The translations under genes were made by a program, and so were the position numbers. DNA of 64,000 bases from Terebella lapidaria (lineage: Eukaryota > Annelida > Polychaeta > Terebellida > Terebellidae): assembly GCA_949152475.1 (NCBI GenBank), contig OX424568.1:13801667-13865666 (forward strand). The letters run 5' to 3'. The notes beneath the pieces are model-generated. The model was not told the origin of the DNA, ran no database searches, and saw only the letters and a program-made list of their open reading frames with translations. Below, piece by piece: positions 43,668 through 54,480 of the stretch (position 1 is the stretch's first letter; the number at the start of each line of letters is the position of its first letter).

Positions 43668-44796
43668 GCTGAGTGATGAGCATTTTCTTTTTCAACTCAT
43701 TATGTGGGCAGATCTGCAATGAGATAATTATGGGGTTTGTTTTAAGACAAAAAAAATACCAGTATCACTGGAGACTGTTAATTGTAATCATGTTTGAAAT
43801 TTTTTTTTATAAATATATCATCTTCATTCATTCTACCTCATGACTAAATGTAAAACAAATATGCTGTGCTAGCATATTTGAATTGAATATCAGTCTTTAT
43901 TTCAAGGCCAAGCAGTGTGAGGTATGGCCCAAAGCCAGCTTATTGACAAAATGCAGAAATGGATATGGCACACTGTGATCGTGTAAATTACATAGAATAA
44001 ATAAAACACTGGTACCAACATTATGATTCATTACAAATTATATTGTTCGTGACATTATGATTCAACACAGATAACTTTGGTTGAAACATTATGATTCAGC
44101 ACAAACAACACTGATTGCAACATTGATTCACAACAAAAAATTTCTTCATGAAAAGGGACAGGTCATGTTTGTACTTTTTTCACTCATTTTATATATTTTA
44201 AGTATGAAATTTTCTATTAACATGTGTAAATTTATCCCTAACTTTAGCACACTTCGATCTTGCTAATGAATATTCAGGATTCGTTATAAGATTCCTCATT
44301 ATATATCAGTGCTTGAAATGGTCCTTGATTTTCTCAAGATCTATTGGAGTATACGAGAACAGGAGTCTTACAAAATTTTATGAAATTCTAGCTCTGAATA
44401 AAATGAGAGAAATCATGAACCATTTGCTCTTCATAAATATAAATGGGTAGCACATTTGAATATTTTTCAGGGAGGCACACACAAAAATGAGACTTCACAG
44501 TTGAGATTGAATTTATTTTGAGTTTTCCTGACAAAATGCATGAGTATTATTAACCAAACAATGTAGATAATATAAATATAAATGGCATATACTACCAGGT
44601 ATTTCACTGTTCAGTAATAGTATGAGTATGTGTGATCCAAAAATATTGTTCCATTTTGATGGCACATGTACATAGTCTATATTTTCTTCTAGTCAGTCAT
44701 TTGGTTGACGAGGATGTGTGCAGGAATGGAGGTATAAAGCTGGAATCCGATGTACAGAAGCTTGTCAGCAGGATGTTGTCACCATTATAGCATGCA
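43668..44796. other. Intergenic: TMTC4 promoter side and 3' flank of small peptide gene 1
   Basis: AT-rich, no gene recognised. On the minus strand an AATAAA (plus-strand TTTATT, 44512-44517) about 280 bp past the gene 1 stop is a plausible poly(A) signal for that gene. Confidence 0.4.
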
Positions 44797-45477
44797 TTAG
44801 TCTGGGGGGTTATTCGTGTTTCCTCCACAGCAGGAATCACGATCACACATCCTGCAACAACAAAAACATGTCACTAAAATCTTAGGATTTGAAGTTAAAA
44901 ATGTAGAAAATTCAGATGCACAAAGACCTCAAAATTCCTAAATAAACCAGGAGATATAGTACACATTACATATAGAGTATTAAACAACAATACAGTTAGT
45001 ATTTTTTCGAACATACATGTATATGTAGTATTTCATCAGTGAACACTTGGTGCACATGTGAATGTTATAACACTAACTTTTTGAATTGTTTGAGCAATAT
45101 AACAGTCTCACAATGCTAATTTGTTCTATTTGAACATTATGATATTGTCAAACCTTCCGCCCCATAGATTTTTCTTCTCACAAAACATTTACTGACCCTA
45201 ATATTCTGATATTAGAATCTTCTCAGACATACAAAATCAGTCAACAAAAAATTCCATCCTTTTAGCAATAATGAAACGTACCTTGTGCAATAAAGCACCA
45301 AATCTTCCCTGATTGTTTCCATCTTAAATCCCTCCTATCTGATATTAAAATGACTGAACAATCAACATGTCAGTAAAATATAATTAAATTAACTTACTTG
45401 CTACATCCCCCGCCATCCGAGTGCTGGGTTTTGTTTTCCTCCGTGGAAGAATCAGGTTTCTTTGCATCGACAGTCAT
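44797..45477 (-). CDS. Small metallothionein-like peptide 1 (44 aa, 4 Cys)
   Basis: Two exons: 45477-45398 and 44851-44797, GT-AG intron in phase 2. Exon 1 encodes MTVDAKK, an acidic middle (SSTEENK) and THE box QHSDGGGCSK. Exon 2 adds MCDRDSCCGG and the tail NTNNPPD. The first exon is nearly the same as that of genes 2 and 3, and the intron phase is shared by all seven cluster genes. This agreement is the main evidence that the model is real. No signal peptide, so cytosolic. Four Cys (C, C, CC) with Asp/His suggest metal binding. Metallothionein-like is an inference from composition, not from homology. A TATA box lies 34 bp before the ATG. Confidence 0.7.
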
Positions 45478-45510
45478 TTTGGCGCATTAAACAATCGGAT
45501 CACAGATAAA

Positions 45511-45519
45511 CTTTATATA
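45511..45519 (-). promoter_or_regulatory. TATA box of small peptide gene 1
   Basis: TATATAAAG on the minus strand, 34-42 bp upstream of the ATG at 45477. With usual spacing the transcript would start only a few bases before the start codon, giving a very short 5' UTR. An AAAACCAC motif (minus strand, 45546-45539) lies just upstream. Confidence 0.6.
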
Positions 45520-46250
45520 CCTACTGGTATCCAAGATTGTGGTTTTGGCACTATCCTCTTGGTGTGCTTAGGAACAGTAAACTTTCCGTGAATTTTTTCT
45601 GATCAGATTTCGAATGACAGTTCTAGGTGTAAAACCATCTCTAGCAACCGAGAAACACTACAGAAATAGAACGTGATTGAGAATTTCATTGAAAATGAAT
45701 TCCATGGGTGACTCTTAGACAAGCGCATTTTGATTTATGTAAATAATAAAATACAGTCATGTGAAAAGAGTTTTCTGTCTAATAAGTAATACTTTCAATT
45801 GGCTGTCATGACAGAGGTGACTCAGCTTGGTCATTATAAATTTGTTTTTTTTATAAATTCAAGACACTATTTTTATAATATGATCATCTCCCAAGAGTCA
45901 AATGAGGTGAGTTCAACACACCGAGCTTATTGTAATATTACTTGTGTCTTTATCTTGTGTAAAATTTGGGTGTTTTGTTGCTTCGTTTTAGTTATGAATA
46001 TTACTTGCACCTTTGTATAATATGCAACAGAGCACCTGTCAAATTCATACATGTTGGGATATGGTTAGAGTTCAATTTAGATTTTATTGAATATTTGTTA
46101 TGAAGTGAGCAACTCGTTCCATAGGTACAAAATAATGAACAAAAAAGCATTAACACAAACTGTGTGCTTTTGAGTTTGGTCTAAAAATTGTTTTTAAATT
46201 TAAGTCTAAAATTGTGTGGCAAGAAAAATTGTAGTGTTTATGAAAGGTAA

Positions 46251-46425
46251 TACATGTAGATCCTGTGTTTTAAGACCATGCAGAGGACCCCAAACAGGTG
46301 ATTTTAAATGACAGGTGGTCTCTCCTGGCAGGTTCACTTAAGAACCCATTTGGGACCGAGGAGAGCAGTTTTTTAAAACAGGGTGGTCCTTCATGAAGGT
46401 GGTCTTTAATACAGGATCCACTGTA
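46251..46425. mobile_element. Degenerate TACAGTGG-type MITE
   Basis: The right end GGATCCACTGTA and left end TACATGTAGATCC are inverted relatives. The TAAGACCA and GGTCTTTAATACAGG blocks mirror each other. It appears to be an older member of the family at 42048 and 49458. Lies upstream of peptide gene 1. Confidence 0.5.
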
Positions 46426-47369
46426 TGTGTGGATATGGAAATGAGAATTAAGGTTAATCATCAAGCTCAATTGAAACATATACACAACATCGAATGTAGT
46501 TACTTTAACTTTATTCCAAAGAAATGGTGAGTCGGTGCACATAAGCAGAAACATTCTAACTCAATACAAGAGTGGTAGTCACAAACAGTTTCACCTTTGA
46601 GATTCGATTTTGAAAGAGTATTAATCCAGATATACTGCAATAACCATGTTTTTCAATACACCACATAAAACAATGATATAAGGTATTTACCCTAAAGACA
46701 CTGTCTGAGAAACTATAGAAAATTACTTGTAGTAAAATGTATACCGTTTTGATCCTAATAGTAGCACGACGAGCCAAAGCGAGACCTCCTGCTGCAGCAC
46801 GCACAAAAATGAGGTCAGACTTACTTGGTCAAATTGGGAAAATCACTGAATAATATACCTATAGCCTTCAGACCCCTTTATAATTATTCAAATACATGTA
46901 ACATGTGTGGATTGGAACACGCCAAGATCTTATTAGAAAGATATGGAGTGTATTACAAGGCTACAAAAATTGAACCTTTCAGGCGGAAAAAAGGAGGGCG
47001 CTCTACTATTAGGGCACATGCTACTAATAAGATCAATTCGGTATAGCAAAAAATATTTTTACAATTATATTTTGATGTCAAACATGTCAAATAAAAATGA
47101 TCAAATATGTCTACATTAGTGTTGTAAGACTTAAGTCATTTTTTATGGTATTATCTTTCATTTGAACAAGTAAATTTTACTGGTTTCGCAAACAAAGCGA
47201 ATGAATCCATCAAACTCTGGTTTAAACATAAAACCTTCATTTGCTCTCAGACCTAAACTCAGCCTGAATTATTGAGTTTGACGGATACATTATAAATTCA
47301 GACATGCATAGTTCATATCGGTAAATATATGGACCGTAATTTTTGTGGTGTTCATTTGATATATTCATT
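46426..47369. other. Intergenic sequence between peptide genes 1 and 2
   Basis: No coding exon recognised. AT-rich sequence up to the minisatellite. Confidence 0.4.
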
Positions 47370-47591
47370 GATGTGCAGATGTCAACATGCTGAGGCTGAT
47401 AGGCAGATGTTGATGTGCAGATGTCAATGTGCTGAGGCTGATAGGCAGATGTTGATGTGCAGATGTCAACATGCTGAGGCTGATAGGCAGATGTTGATGT
47501 GCAGATGTCAATGTGCTGAGGCTGATAGGCAGATGTTGATGTGCAGATGTCAATGCACTGAGGCTGATAGGCAGATGTTGATGTGCAGATT
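47370..47591 (+). repeat. 42 bp minisatellite, 5.3 copies
   Basis: Units start at 47370, 47412, 47454, 47496 and 47538, with a partial unit at 47580. The core is GATGTGCAGATGTCAACATG, then CTGAGGCTGATAGGCAGATGTT. Copies 1 and 3 have CAACATG where 2 and 4 have CAATGTG, so an 84 bp dimer seems to have been amplified. The length is a multiple of three, so the array is open in several frames on both strands; those ORFs are artefacts. Confidence 0.9.
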
Positions 47592-47722
47592 TGGAGGTGT
47601 TGATGTCCAGGTGCAGATGTCAATGTTCAGGTTAGTCACTTCATGTCATCACAGGGTTGGAGGCCATCAAAGGTCTTGAGGACTAGACGTGCTCAAACGA
47701 CCAAAGACATCGTTGACATGTT

Positions 47723-48322
47723 TTATTCAGGAGGGTCATTGGGATTTGGTCCACAGCATTCAGAGCAATCATCGCAGCAGCAACCACAACACCTGCAACA
47801 ATAAAACATATCCAGTTTGTCCAAGTCTTTTCACGTCAATTCGAAGTATTCTGTGAATCGTTACTAATTGGCCAAAGATGTATTTGCAAAATCTGTTTGT
47901 TGATACAATTTATGATGCAACTCGGACAATTTTTGAGTGCATTTGAGAAAGGTCAATTAGGAATTAACTGACAAAAAGTCTTATTTCACATGTTCATTTA
48001 CATGTCAAATTGATCTTCGGGGAATAGGAAAAGTGGAATAGAATTGGAATGGTCTTATTAAACACCTACAAGTAGAGATATGGCAAGAATGTTCACAGAA
48101 CGTATATATAAAATCTCCAGAATTCAAATGTTATTTCCCAAACCGGCCTGATTTTTTCATAATTCATACTGAGTGAACTTACATGTGGCAATAAAAATGT
48201 TATACATGAATATAAAAATAGAATAAGGTTACTTACAACCATCCACGGCATTCACAGCCATCCGAGTGCTGGATTTTGATCTCCTCGGAAGAGACTGGAG
48301 GTTTCTTCGTATCCAAAGTCAT
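47723..48322 (-). CDS. Small metallothionein-like peptide 2 (51 aa, 10 Cys)
   Basis: Exons 48322-48237 and 47792-47723, GT-AG, phase 2. The N-terminus MTLDTKKPPVSSEEIK and IQHSDG match genes 1 and 3. The centre is a dense Cys block spanning the junction: DGCECRGWL, then CCGCCCDDCSECCG. The tail is PNPNDPPE. Ten Cys in 23 residues with CC, CCC, CxC and CxxC pairs is a classic thiolate-cluster composition. It is the strongest metallothionein candidate of the group, and heavy-metal or zinc/copper binding in the cytosol is inferred. The stop codon TAA overlaps AATAAA (minus strand, 47727-47722). A TATA-like TATTTAAAG at 48366-48358 lies 36 bp before the ATG. Confidence 0.75.
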
Positions 48323-48357
48323 TTTGACGCTATGAATTACCCATCTGGCAGGCTAGC

Positions 48358-48366
48358 TTTAAATAC
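48358..48366 (-). promoter_or_regulatory. TATA-like box of small peptide gene 2
   Basis: TATTTAAAG on the minus strand, 36-44 bp before the ATG at 48322, nearly the same spacing as in gene 1. AAAACCAC follows upstream at 48390-48383. Confidence 0.55.
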
Positions 48367-48390
48367 TGTTTGAAGTTTGAGAGTGGTTTT

Positions 48391-49457
48391 AGCACCTGTC
48401 CAATACTATAGTAAGAACATTAAACTTTCCGAGATTAATTTTGTCTGCTTTTTCGGATTACATCGTCCATTGTAAAACCATCTTGTATTCAACACCAGAA
48501 AACCACACCAGCTATATGTGGAAATACAAACTAGAACAGGTTTTTCGATGACATGGCTAGATGAAAACCACCGTTAACAACAGAAAACCACACGAGGATA
48601 AATAATGATTACAAAATCGAATGAGTAACCTTTAAATAACAGGTAAGTGCATTTTGAAAAATATAATGTACAGTCATACACATCAAAAAGCACGGTTTTT
48701 GTCAAAGGAGCAATGGTTTTAAATGTCCGGTCATGACTGAAACCTGACACTTAGGTTGGTAAATATGCATTTTTGTTTTGTCCAAGATTTTGTTTATTAG
48801 GAACATCTTTCAAAAATAAAGTAAGATAAAATGAACCAAAATATTGTCAATATGTGTGAATTCTGGGCGTTTCTTCTTTCTTAAAATTACATTTCATAAT
48901 GATTATGGATATTAATATGTAAATATATCAAATTATTGTGCTCATTTTTCATTCTTTATCTTGTATATGTATCGTGTAAATAATCAGTGTACTGTGTTGG
49001 CTAATCACAAATTAGATTGGATATGCTTTCTGCTTTCATAATAATCTAGCATGACATTCGGAAGAGTTTGGACAGTAAACAAAAATGTCAGCATATTTGG
49101 CCTACAATAAATCTAATGCATTTGGAAAAAGTTTTCTTTTTCCGTTATGAATAGGCCGAACGGGCTATTTTTTAGTTTACTGTCCAATCTTCTTGAACTT
49201 CTGTACCCAAACTTTTATATCTGCAATCTTACATATAAGACCATTCTCTATAAAGATTTTCAGTCTGTGAGTGAGATCCTTTGTAACAAAACTGCCCGTC
49301 AACTGTATAAGACCTTAGCCCCAGGTAGCATGTGCTGCCTGTTTTTCTGTATTCAATGAGGATTAAATAGATGCGAGACAGATTACATGGTATGTTTTCA
49401 GTGGACAAGGGCAGAACATGCTACTCGGGCCAGGCCTTATTTGATGGCCATTGTATA
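48391..49457. other. Intergenic, upstream of peptide gene 2
   Basis: Contains several AAAACCA(C/T) motifs on the plus strand (near 48474, 48499, 48563 and 48585), also seen upstream of genes 1 and 3. No coding exon recognised. Confidence 0.45.
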
Positions 49458-49638
49458 TACAGTGGTCGCTGTAAGATAAAACCTCACCTTTTGCAGTTAA
49501 AATGAGGTCTTATCTTACAGGAAGTCTTATTTTACAGGTTCATTTACATGTTAAATTGATCTTTGGGGAAGTTAAAAAAGTCTTTACAGATAGGGAAGTT
49601 TTATTTTGGAGGGGTTTTATCTTACAGGAACCATTGTA
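49458..49638. mobile_element. MITE with TACAGTGG-type TIRs
   Basis: Left end TACAGTGGTCGCTGTAAGAT; right end ATCTTACAGGAACCATTGTA, imperfect inverted copies. The interior shares GAGGTCTTATCTTACAGG, TTACATGTTAAATTGATCTT and AAAGTCTTTACAG with the copy at 42048-42228. Non-autonomous. Confidence 0.75.
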
Positions 49639-50164
49639 TTATAGAATCGAATGAACACAATTGACACACGCATAACATTTGTAGAGTAAAGAAATTTTAT
49701 TTCGAATGAAAATTGCGCCGATAGAAAGTTTGACGCACACACAACATTCATGGAGTTAAATAGTTTCAGTCCTATCTCAAACTGATATTGCACTAATAGA
49801 AAGTTCTAACATCACACTATAAGCACCCATGAATACTACCGGTAGTCATGACAGAGAAGACAATGGAAATGAACATATTGTATAAACCATGAATATGCAT
49901 GATATGTTACATTCTCAGTTACGTATCATATCATGCATATTCTTTGATGATTATGCAATCACCTTGTGAACACTTCATAATCGCCTGTACAAATTTAGTA
50001 CTACGTGTAATTTAATATAGTATATTCGTAACTCAATTTCACATACACATACTGCATTCTATGTGGCGGTATACATGTATATGAGTATCTTATGTGACAG
50101 TCCATTTTTAATGTCTATAGATTGGTTCCCCTAGGCACATGTAACAGTGTAAGCGAAAAAAGCT
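49639..50164. other. Intergenic sequence
   Basis: No gene recognised. AT-rich, with an inverted ATATGCATGATATG / CATATCATGCATAT pair near 49892-49941. Confidence 0.4.
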
Positions 50165-50329
50165 GTGGATGTCAGTAGGCGAAGTTGTACATCTTGGCGG
50201 TGAATGTGGATGTCGGTTGGTGAAGTTGTACATCTTGACGGTGAAAGTGGATGTCGGTTGGTGAAGTTGTACATCTTGGCGGTGAAAGTGGATGTCGGTT
50301 GGCGAAGTTGTACATCTTGGCGTTGGAAA
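50165..50329 (+). repeat. 41 bp minisatellite, 4 copies
   Basis: Units begin GTGGATGTC at 50165 and 50206, with 41 bp spacing. The core continues GGTTGGTGAAGTTGTACATC then TTGGCGGTGAAA. The minus-strand ORF across it is an artefact. Confidence 0.85.
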
Positions 50330-50370
50330 AGCGTTGTCAAGAGGTAGACATCATCTGATCGTTTATTACC

Positions 50371-50780
50371 AATTCATAGTTCCGCTGACATCCCAACAGG
50401 CCACGCCCCCTTGGCAACCGCAGGAAAAGTCCCACAAACATACCATGTGCTTTTGCTTGAGCAAGTCGGGAATAATGTAACTTTTGCTTGCTTCTGTTTA
50501 CACATTCGTTTTGTAAAATAATACATCATATTTCACATGTCTATACTCATAAGGGGATGGAGAATATATTGTAAGCTTAAATTTTTAACTTATTTTGCTT
50601 TACTTGGCCGTGAGTTCATCAGAAGTACACTATCATCCCACTTCATTCAAGAGGTTGGGCTGTTAAACACGCCGGTTTTGTTTGTGGGACTTTTACGTTT
50701 TGGCGCGTTATTGGAGGTCTTTTGATTGGGTAGTAAATATGGAAGTGGGCGGGGCTTATGTATCATCGGAACTATGAATT
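50371..50780. mobile_element. 410 bp TIR element overlapping the end of peptide gene 3
   Basis: The outer ends are inverted: AATTCATAGTTCCGCTGA at 50371 and, on the minus strand from 50780, AATTCATAGTTCCGATGA. Further inside, AAAAGTCCCACAAACA (about 50425-50440) mirrors TGTTTGTGGGACTTTTAC (from about 50678). GCCACGCCCCCTTGG and GTGGGCGGGGCTTA are also mirrored. The right terminus supplies the last codons of peptide gene 3. Confidence 0.7.
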
Positions 50781-51450
50781 TCTGTCATTGCCTTTGTTGG
50801 TTTCTTGACACTCATCACAGTCACAACATCTGCAACAATCAAATCATGTTGTCAACATTACACAAAGACTACACAAATTAAGTGTACAGAATAGTGATCG
50901 AAAAAAAAAATTGGAATATTCATTCAAGATCACAGTATGTGAAATATCATCATCAAGAATGTGGAAACGAAATCAGTGAACAAATCTATCTTAGATCTAC
51001 ATCGGTAGAACAGTAACTATGTGAGGGTCTTTTCATCTCTTCAACGCATTATGATGAATATACCACTTCATTGCTATATGCCATTTCAGCACCTTGCCCG
51101 AATCAAAATTTATTGAAAATTTGATATTTAATCTTTCACTTTCAATGACTCCATTTTCAGAATCAAATTACTGCTAGATTAGAATGTCAAATTCATAACT
51201 TCCTTGATTTAATTGACAGGGAACTATTTATATCAGGTCCCTGATAATACTGTCTCAATACAACTTCCCTGTTTCAACATTAATTTGTGTCGAATATCAT
51301 CATGAATATAGCCATATCCAGCAATGAAATAGTTAACAATAATACCAGTATCAGTAAATTTACTTACTTGCTACATCCTCCACCATCTGAGTGCTGGATT
51401 TTCTTTCCCTCTTCCGTTGAGGTAGCAGATTTCTTTGTATCCTTAGTCAT
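50772..51450 (-). CDS. Small metallothionein-like peptide 3 (46 aa, 5 Cys)
   Basis: Exons 51450-51368 and 50829-50772, GT-AG, phase 2. Exon 1: MTKDTKKSATSTEEGKK, then IQHSDGGGCSK, almost the gene 1 sequence. Exon 2: CCDCDECQETNKGND, then RNS and stop. The other cluster genes end NDPPE, NDTPE or NDAPE. Here the tail after GND is different, because the last codons (AAT TCA TAG) are the terminus AATTCATAG of a mobile element. The element has apparently replaced the ancestral C-terminus and stop. Five Cys in CC, CxC and CxxC spacing suggest metal binding (inferred). Cytosolic by lack of a signal peptide. Confidence 0.7.
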
Positions 51451-51498
51451 CTTGCTGTTTACTGTTTGCTCTTTGCCGGTAGAATGATTGGATATGGA

Positions 51499-51537
51499 CA
51501 CGTGGCACATCTTTAATAGCCCGAAGTCTGTGGTTTT
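51499..51537 (-). promoter_or_regulatory. Promoter motifs of small peptide gene 3
   Basis: On the minus strand an AAAACCAC (51537-51530), a TATA-like TATTAAAG (51518-51511) and a palindromic CACGTG E-box (51504-51499) lie 50-87 bp before the ATG. Confidence 0.5.
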
Positions 51538-52727
51538 GGCAGCAGGCCACCAATCAGCATGCACCAGCTGATCAATATTGCTGCATTCTGGGCTTCCCGA
51601 TAGTTTCTGACTTCATTTTATCAGTACATTTAGGTAAAACCATCATATTAACATCAGAAAACCACAAGGAGAAAATAGTCGGAAATTTACCATGACTCGA
51701 TGACAAACGGAAATGTTTCTCTGAGATAAGCGCTGGTGAATGTATTGATTTCTTTGTGAAAATGGATCAAATATAGTGCCCGATTAATATATATATATAT
51801 GATTTTTGGACTCTTGCCCAGAGGTAGGTGTAGTTTGTGTGCATATTTTTCACATTACTTTGTTTGCTCAACTGTATTTCAAATGCCATGTTTACATATA
51901 TTTACATATACGTGTATGCGACTCTAAAATCTTGTTTGGTCTGCTTCGTTTTTACTTATTTCAACAATCAGTGAAAAACTTAGCTCATTGACCAGGCGTA
52001 CCGAAATGATCTATTTCATGATCTATAGGAAAAGCTTGAAGAATATTTGTGCGATTGTTTTGTATGTGATCTTAAAAAGCTTAATATTAAATATATTACA
52101 ATATTAAATATATTGAAAAATATGTTTGAATCCTATATGAACTCTGTTAACTTTGTACTAGAAGTTTAAGCATGAAATTTAAATTTATTGACCTGCCCTT
52201 AAACAAACAGAAACGAACACATTTCAAGTGGATCTGTTGATTTATTATGCATATAAAACTACATCTGTGCGCACAAGTAATATCATGAATATTTCAGCAG
52301 AGCTCAGTTAACACTCATTGTGCATATAAACCTTGTTACAATCAATACATGTACGTGTACGCTTGCATATAAATTGTTGGTGTAAAAAAATATCGAAAAC
52401 AAACAAACAAAATTTGCTATGAAATACATCAATGATACATCTATATCTGGTAACACATCACAATGACGAAAATATTATTTTTTTAATTTGGTCATGTATT
52501 ATTGTGTACACACATGTATACATTAATGCCACAGAGAAGATATAGTGTATGATTTTGTTGCAATTGAGCAATGTTCCAAGAAAACAGGTCACTACAAGCA
52601 AGCAGTCATTAATTATAACTATTTAGAACTTTTATAGGCGCCGACCAATCAATGTTTCTTTGCTGCCAACCCGACGCTCCAAAGTTCAACAGTCGAAGGA
52701 CGGCGCCAGGCAGCTCACATCAAGTCA
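51538..52727. other. Intergenic between peptide genes 3 and 4
   Basis: Includes plus-strand AAAACCA motifs near 51634 and 51657, a short TA tract at about 51789-51801, and from 52029 the first copy of the segmental duplication. No exon recognised. Confidence 0.4.
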
Positions 52728-53820
52728 TTAGTCTGGTGTATCGTTTACGTTCTTCTCGCTGCGAAAACATAAACAAATACCACAAAATTACTTCAACATG
52801 TCAAATCGGTGAATAAAAATTTAAGATTTAGGACTTATTACCAGTTAAACTGAAAAACAAAAGTTACATATTTCGCCATGATAATTCATTTTCACCGTTT
52901 TTTGGAACACTCACTTGTAACATTTGGGGCACTTTTTCTTCGGATCATGGTCGTGCTCCTTCACTTTGCAACACTTAACACACCTAAAAAAATTTGCAGG
53001 AAAAAATAAAACTTTTGAAATGTACATAGATATGTAGTGTTACATGCAACCCCACATAAAGAGTAATGCTAAGAAGTATATTTTTTAATCCAACAACATA
53101 AAAAATATTAAGACTGCAGACAATATGTCGAACAAGATCAAGCCATTTTCCCTGTACTTCCAAATTATTGTATTCATCGAACATGCCGTTTAATTTTGGC
53201 ATAAAGCAATACAAAAATTTTCCTCCTTTCTCATAAAGTTATGATTTCAGAATAAAAAGTCTAATTATTTAACACTGACAGCTGAAATCTTCAATAAATA
53301 CAACACCAAATATCAAGTGATAATTATAAAACGACTGGTACTCACTTGGGGCAGGAATTTTGACCGCCTTTATCCATTTTCTGAACGAACAAATTCTCCA
53401 AAGATATGTTCACCAAACAGTGTCTCGAGACAATAATGGACCAATCTTGATCGGGCAAGGCATGTATGTGAAGTGATGGATACTTGCCACGACGGAAAGT
53501 TTCATCCACACCAGGCCACCCCCACCTCCACCCCTGCCCGGGCTTGAACAACCACACCAATCCCGACAGCTAAAACCACCACCATCAGGAAACCACCGCT
53601 ACAACTCCCCATCCAAGTCAACAGCATGGACGGCACACGTGACTCACGCTACAAATCAATACACATGAACTTGCACGGTAACTAGCTTTGTTTAGCTGTG
53701 TGAGCGTACACCTGTATAATTCATATATAGAATGTAATGTATGCATGTACATGTGCACTGGGTATTAGCAGCCAAAATACTACTCATCCATGCAATAAAT
53801 ATAACTTAATCCATCTATCT
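52029..53820. repeat. Segmental duplication, copy 1 (carries peptide gene 4)
   Basis: Starts AAAAGCTTGAAGAATATTTG and matches 53821-55713 along its length, gene and introns included, with scattered substitutions and small indels. The unit is about 1.79 kb. It lacks the 125 bp MITE found in copy 2. Confidence 0.85.
52728..53377 (-). CDS. Small Cys/Lys-rich peptide 4 (43 aa, 6 Cys)
   Basis: Three exons: 53377-53346, 52983-52915 and 52758-52728; GT-AG, both introns in phase 2. Sequence blocks: MDKGGQNSCPK; CVKCCKVKEHDHDPKKKCPK with CY; NEKNVNDTPD. CPKCVKCC and CPKCY make two CxxC-type pairs, with a His/Asp-rich linker (EHDHD) between, a plausible metal site. The tail NDTPD matches the other cluster genes, but exon 1 is different and shorter. 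Gene 5 is its close tandem copy with the same exons. Metal binding is inferred from composition. No signal peptide. Confidence 0.7.
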
Positions 53821-54480
53821 GAAAAGCTTGAAGAATATTTGTGCGATTGTTTTGTATGTGATCTTACAAAGCTTCTTATATTAAATATATTGAAAAATAT
53901 GTTTGAATCCTGTATGAACTCTGTAGACTTTGTACTAGAAGTTTAAGCATGAAATTCAAATTAATTTACCTGCCCTTAAACAAACAGAAACGAACACATT
54001 TCAAGTGGATCTGTTGATTTATTATGCATATTTAACTACACCTGTCGCACAAGTAATATCATGAATATTTCAGCAGAGCTCAGTCGCCACTCATTTTGCA
54101 TACAAACCTTGTTAATATCAATACATGTACATGTACGCTTGCATATAAATTGTTGATGTAAAAAAAATAGGAAAAAACAAACAAAATTTGCTATGAAACA
54201 AACAGTGATACATCCATATCTGACAACAATGACAAAAATATTATTTTTTGAATTTGGTCATGTATTATTGTGTACACACATGTATACATAAATGCCACAG
54301 GGAACATATAGTGCATGAAATTTATTGCAATTGTGCATAGTTCCAAGAACACAGATCACTACAAGCAAGCAGTGATATAACTATTTGGAACTTTTATGGG
54401 CGCCGACCAATCAATGTCTTTTCGCTGCCGACCCGAGTTCTACAGTCGAAGGCCGGCGCAAGGCATCTCATGTCAGGTCA

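Noticed and set aside
47237..47679. Long ORFs on both strands over 47.2-47.7 kb
   Set aside because: They arise from a 42 bp tandem repeat whose length is a multiple of three; no start, splice or domain support.
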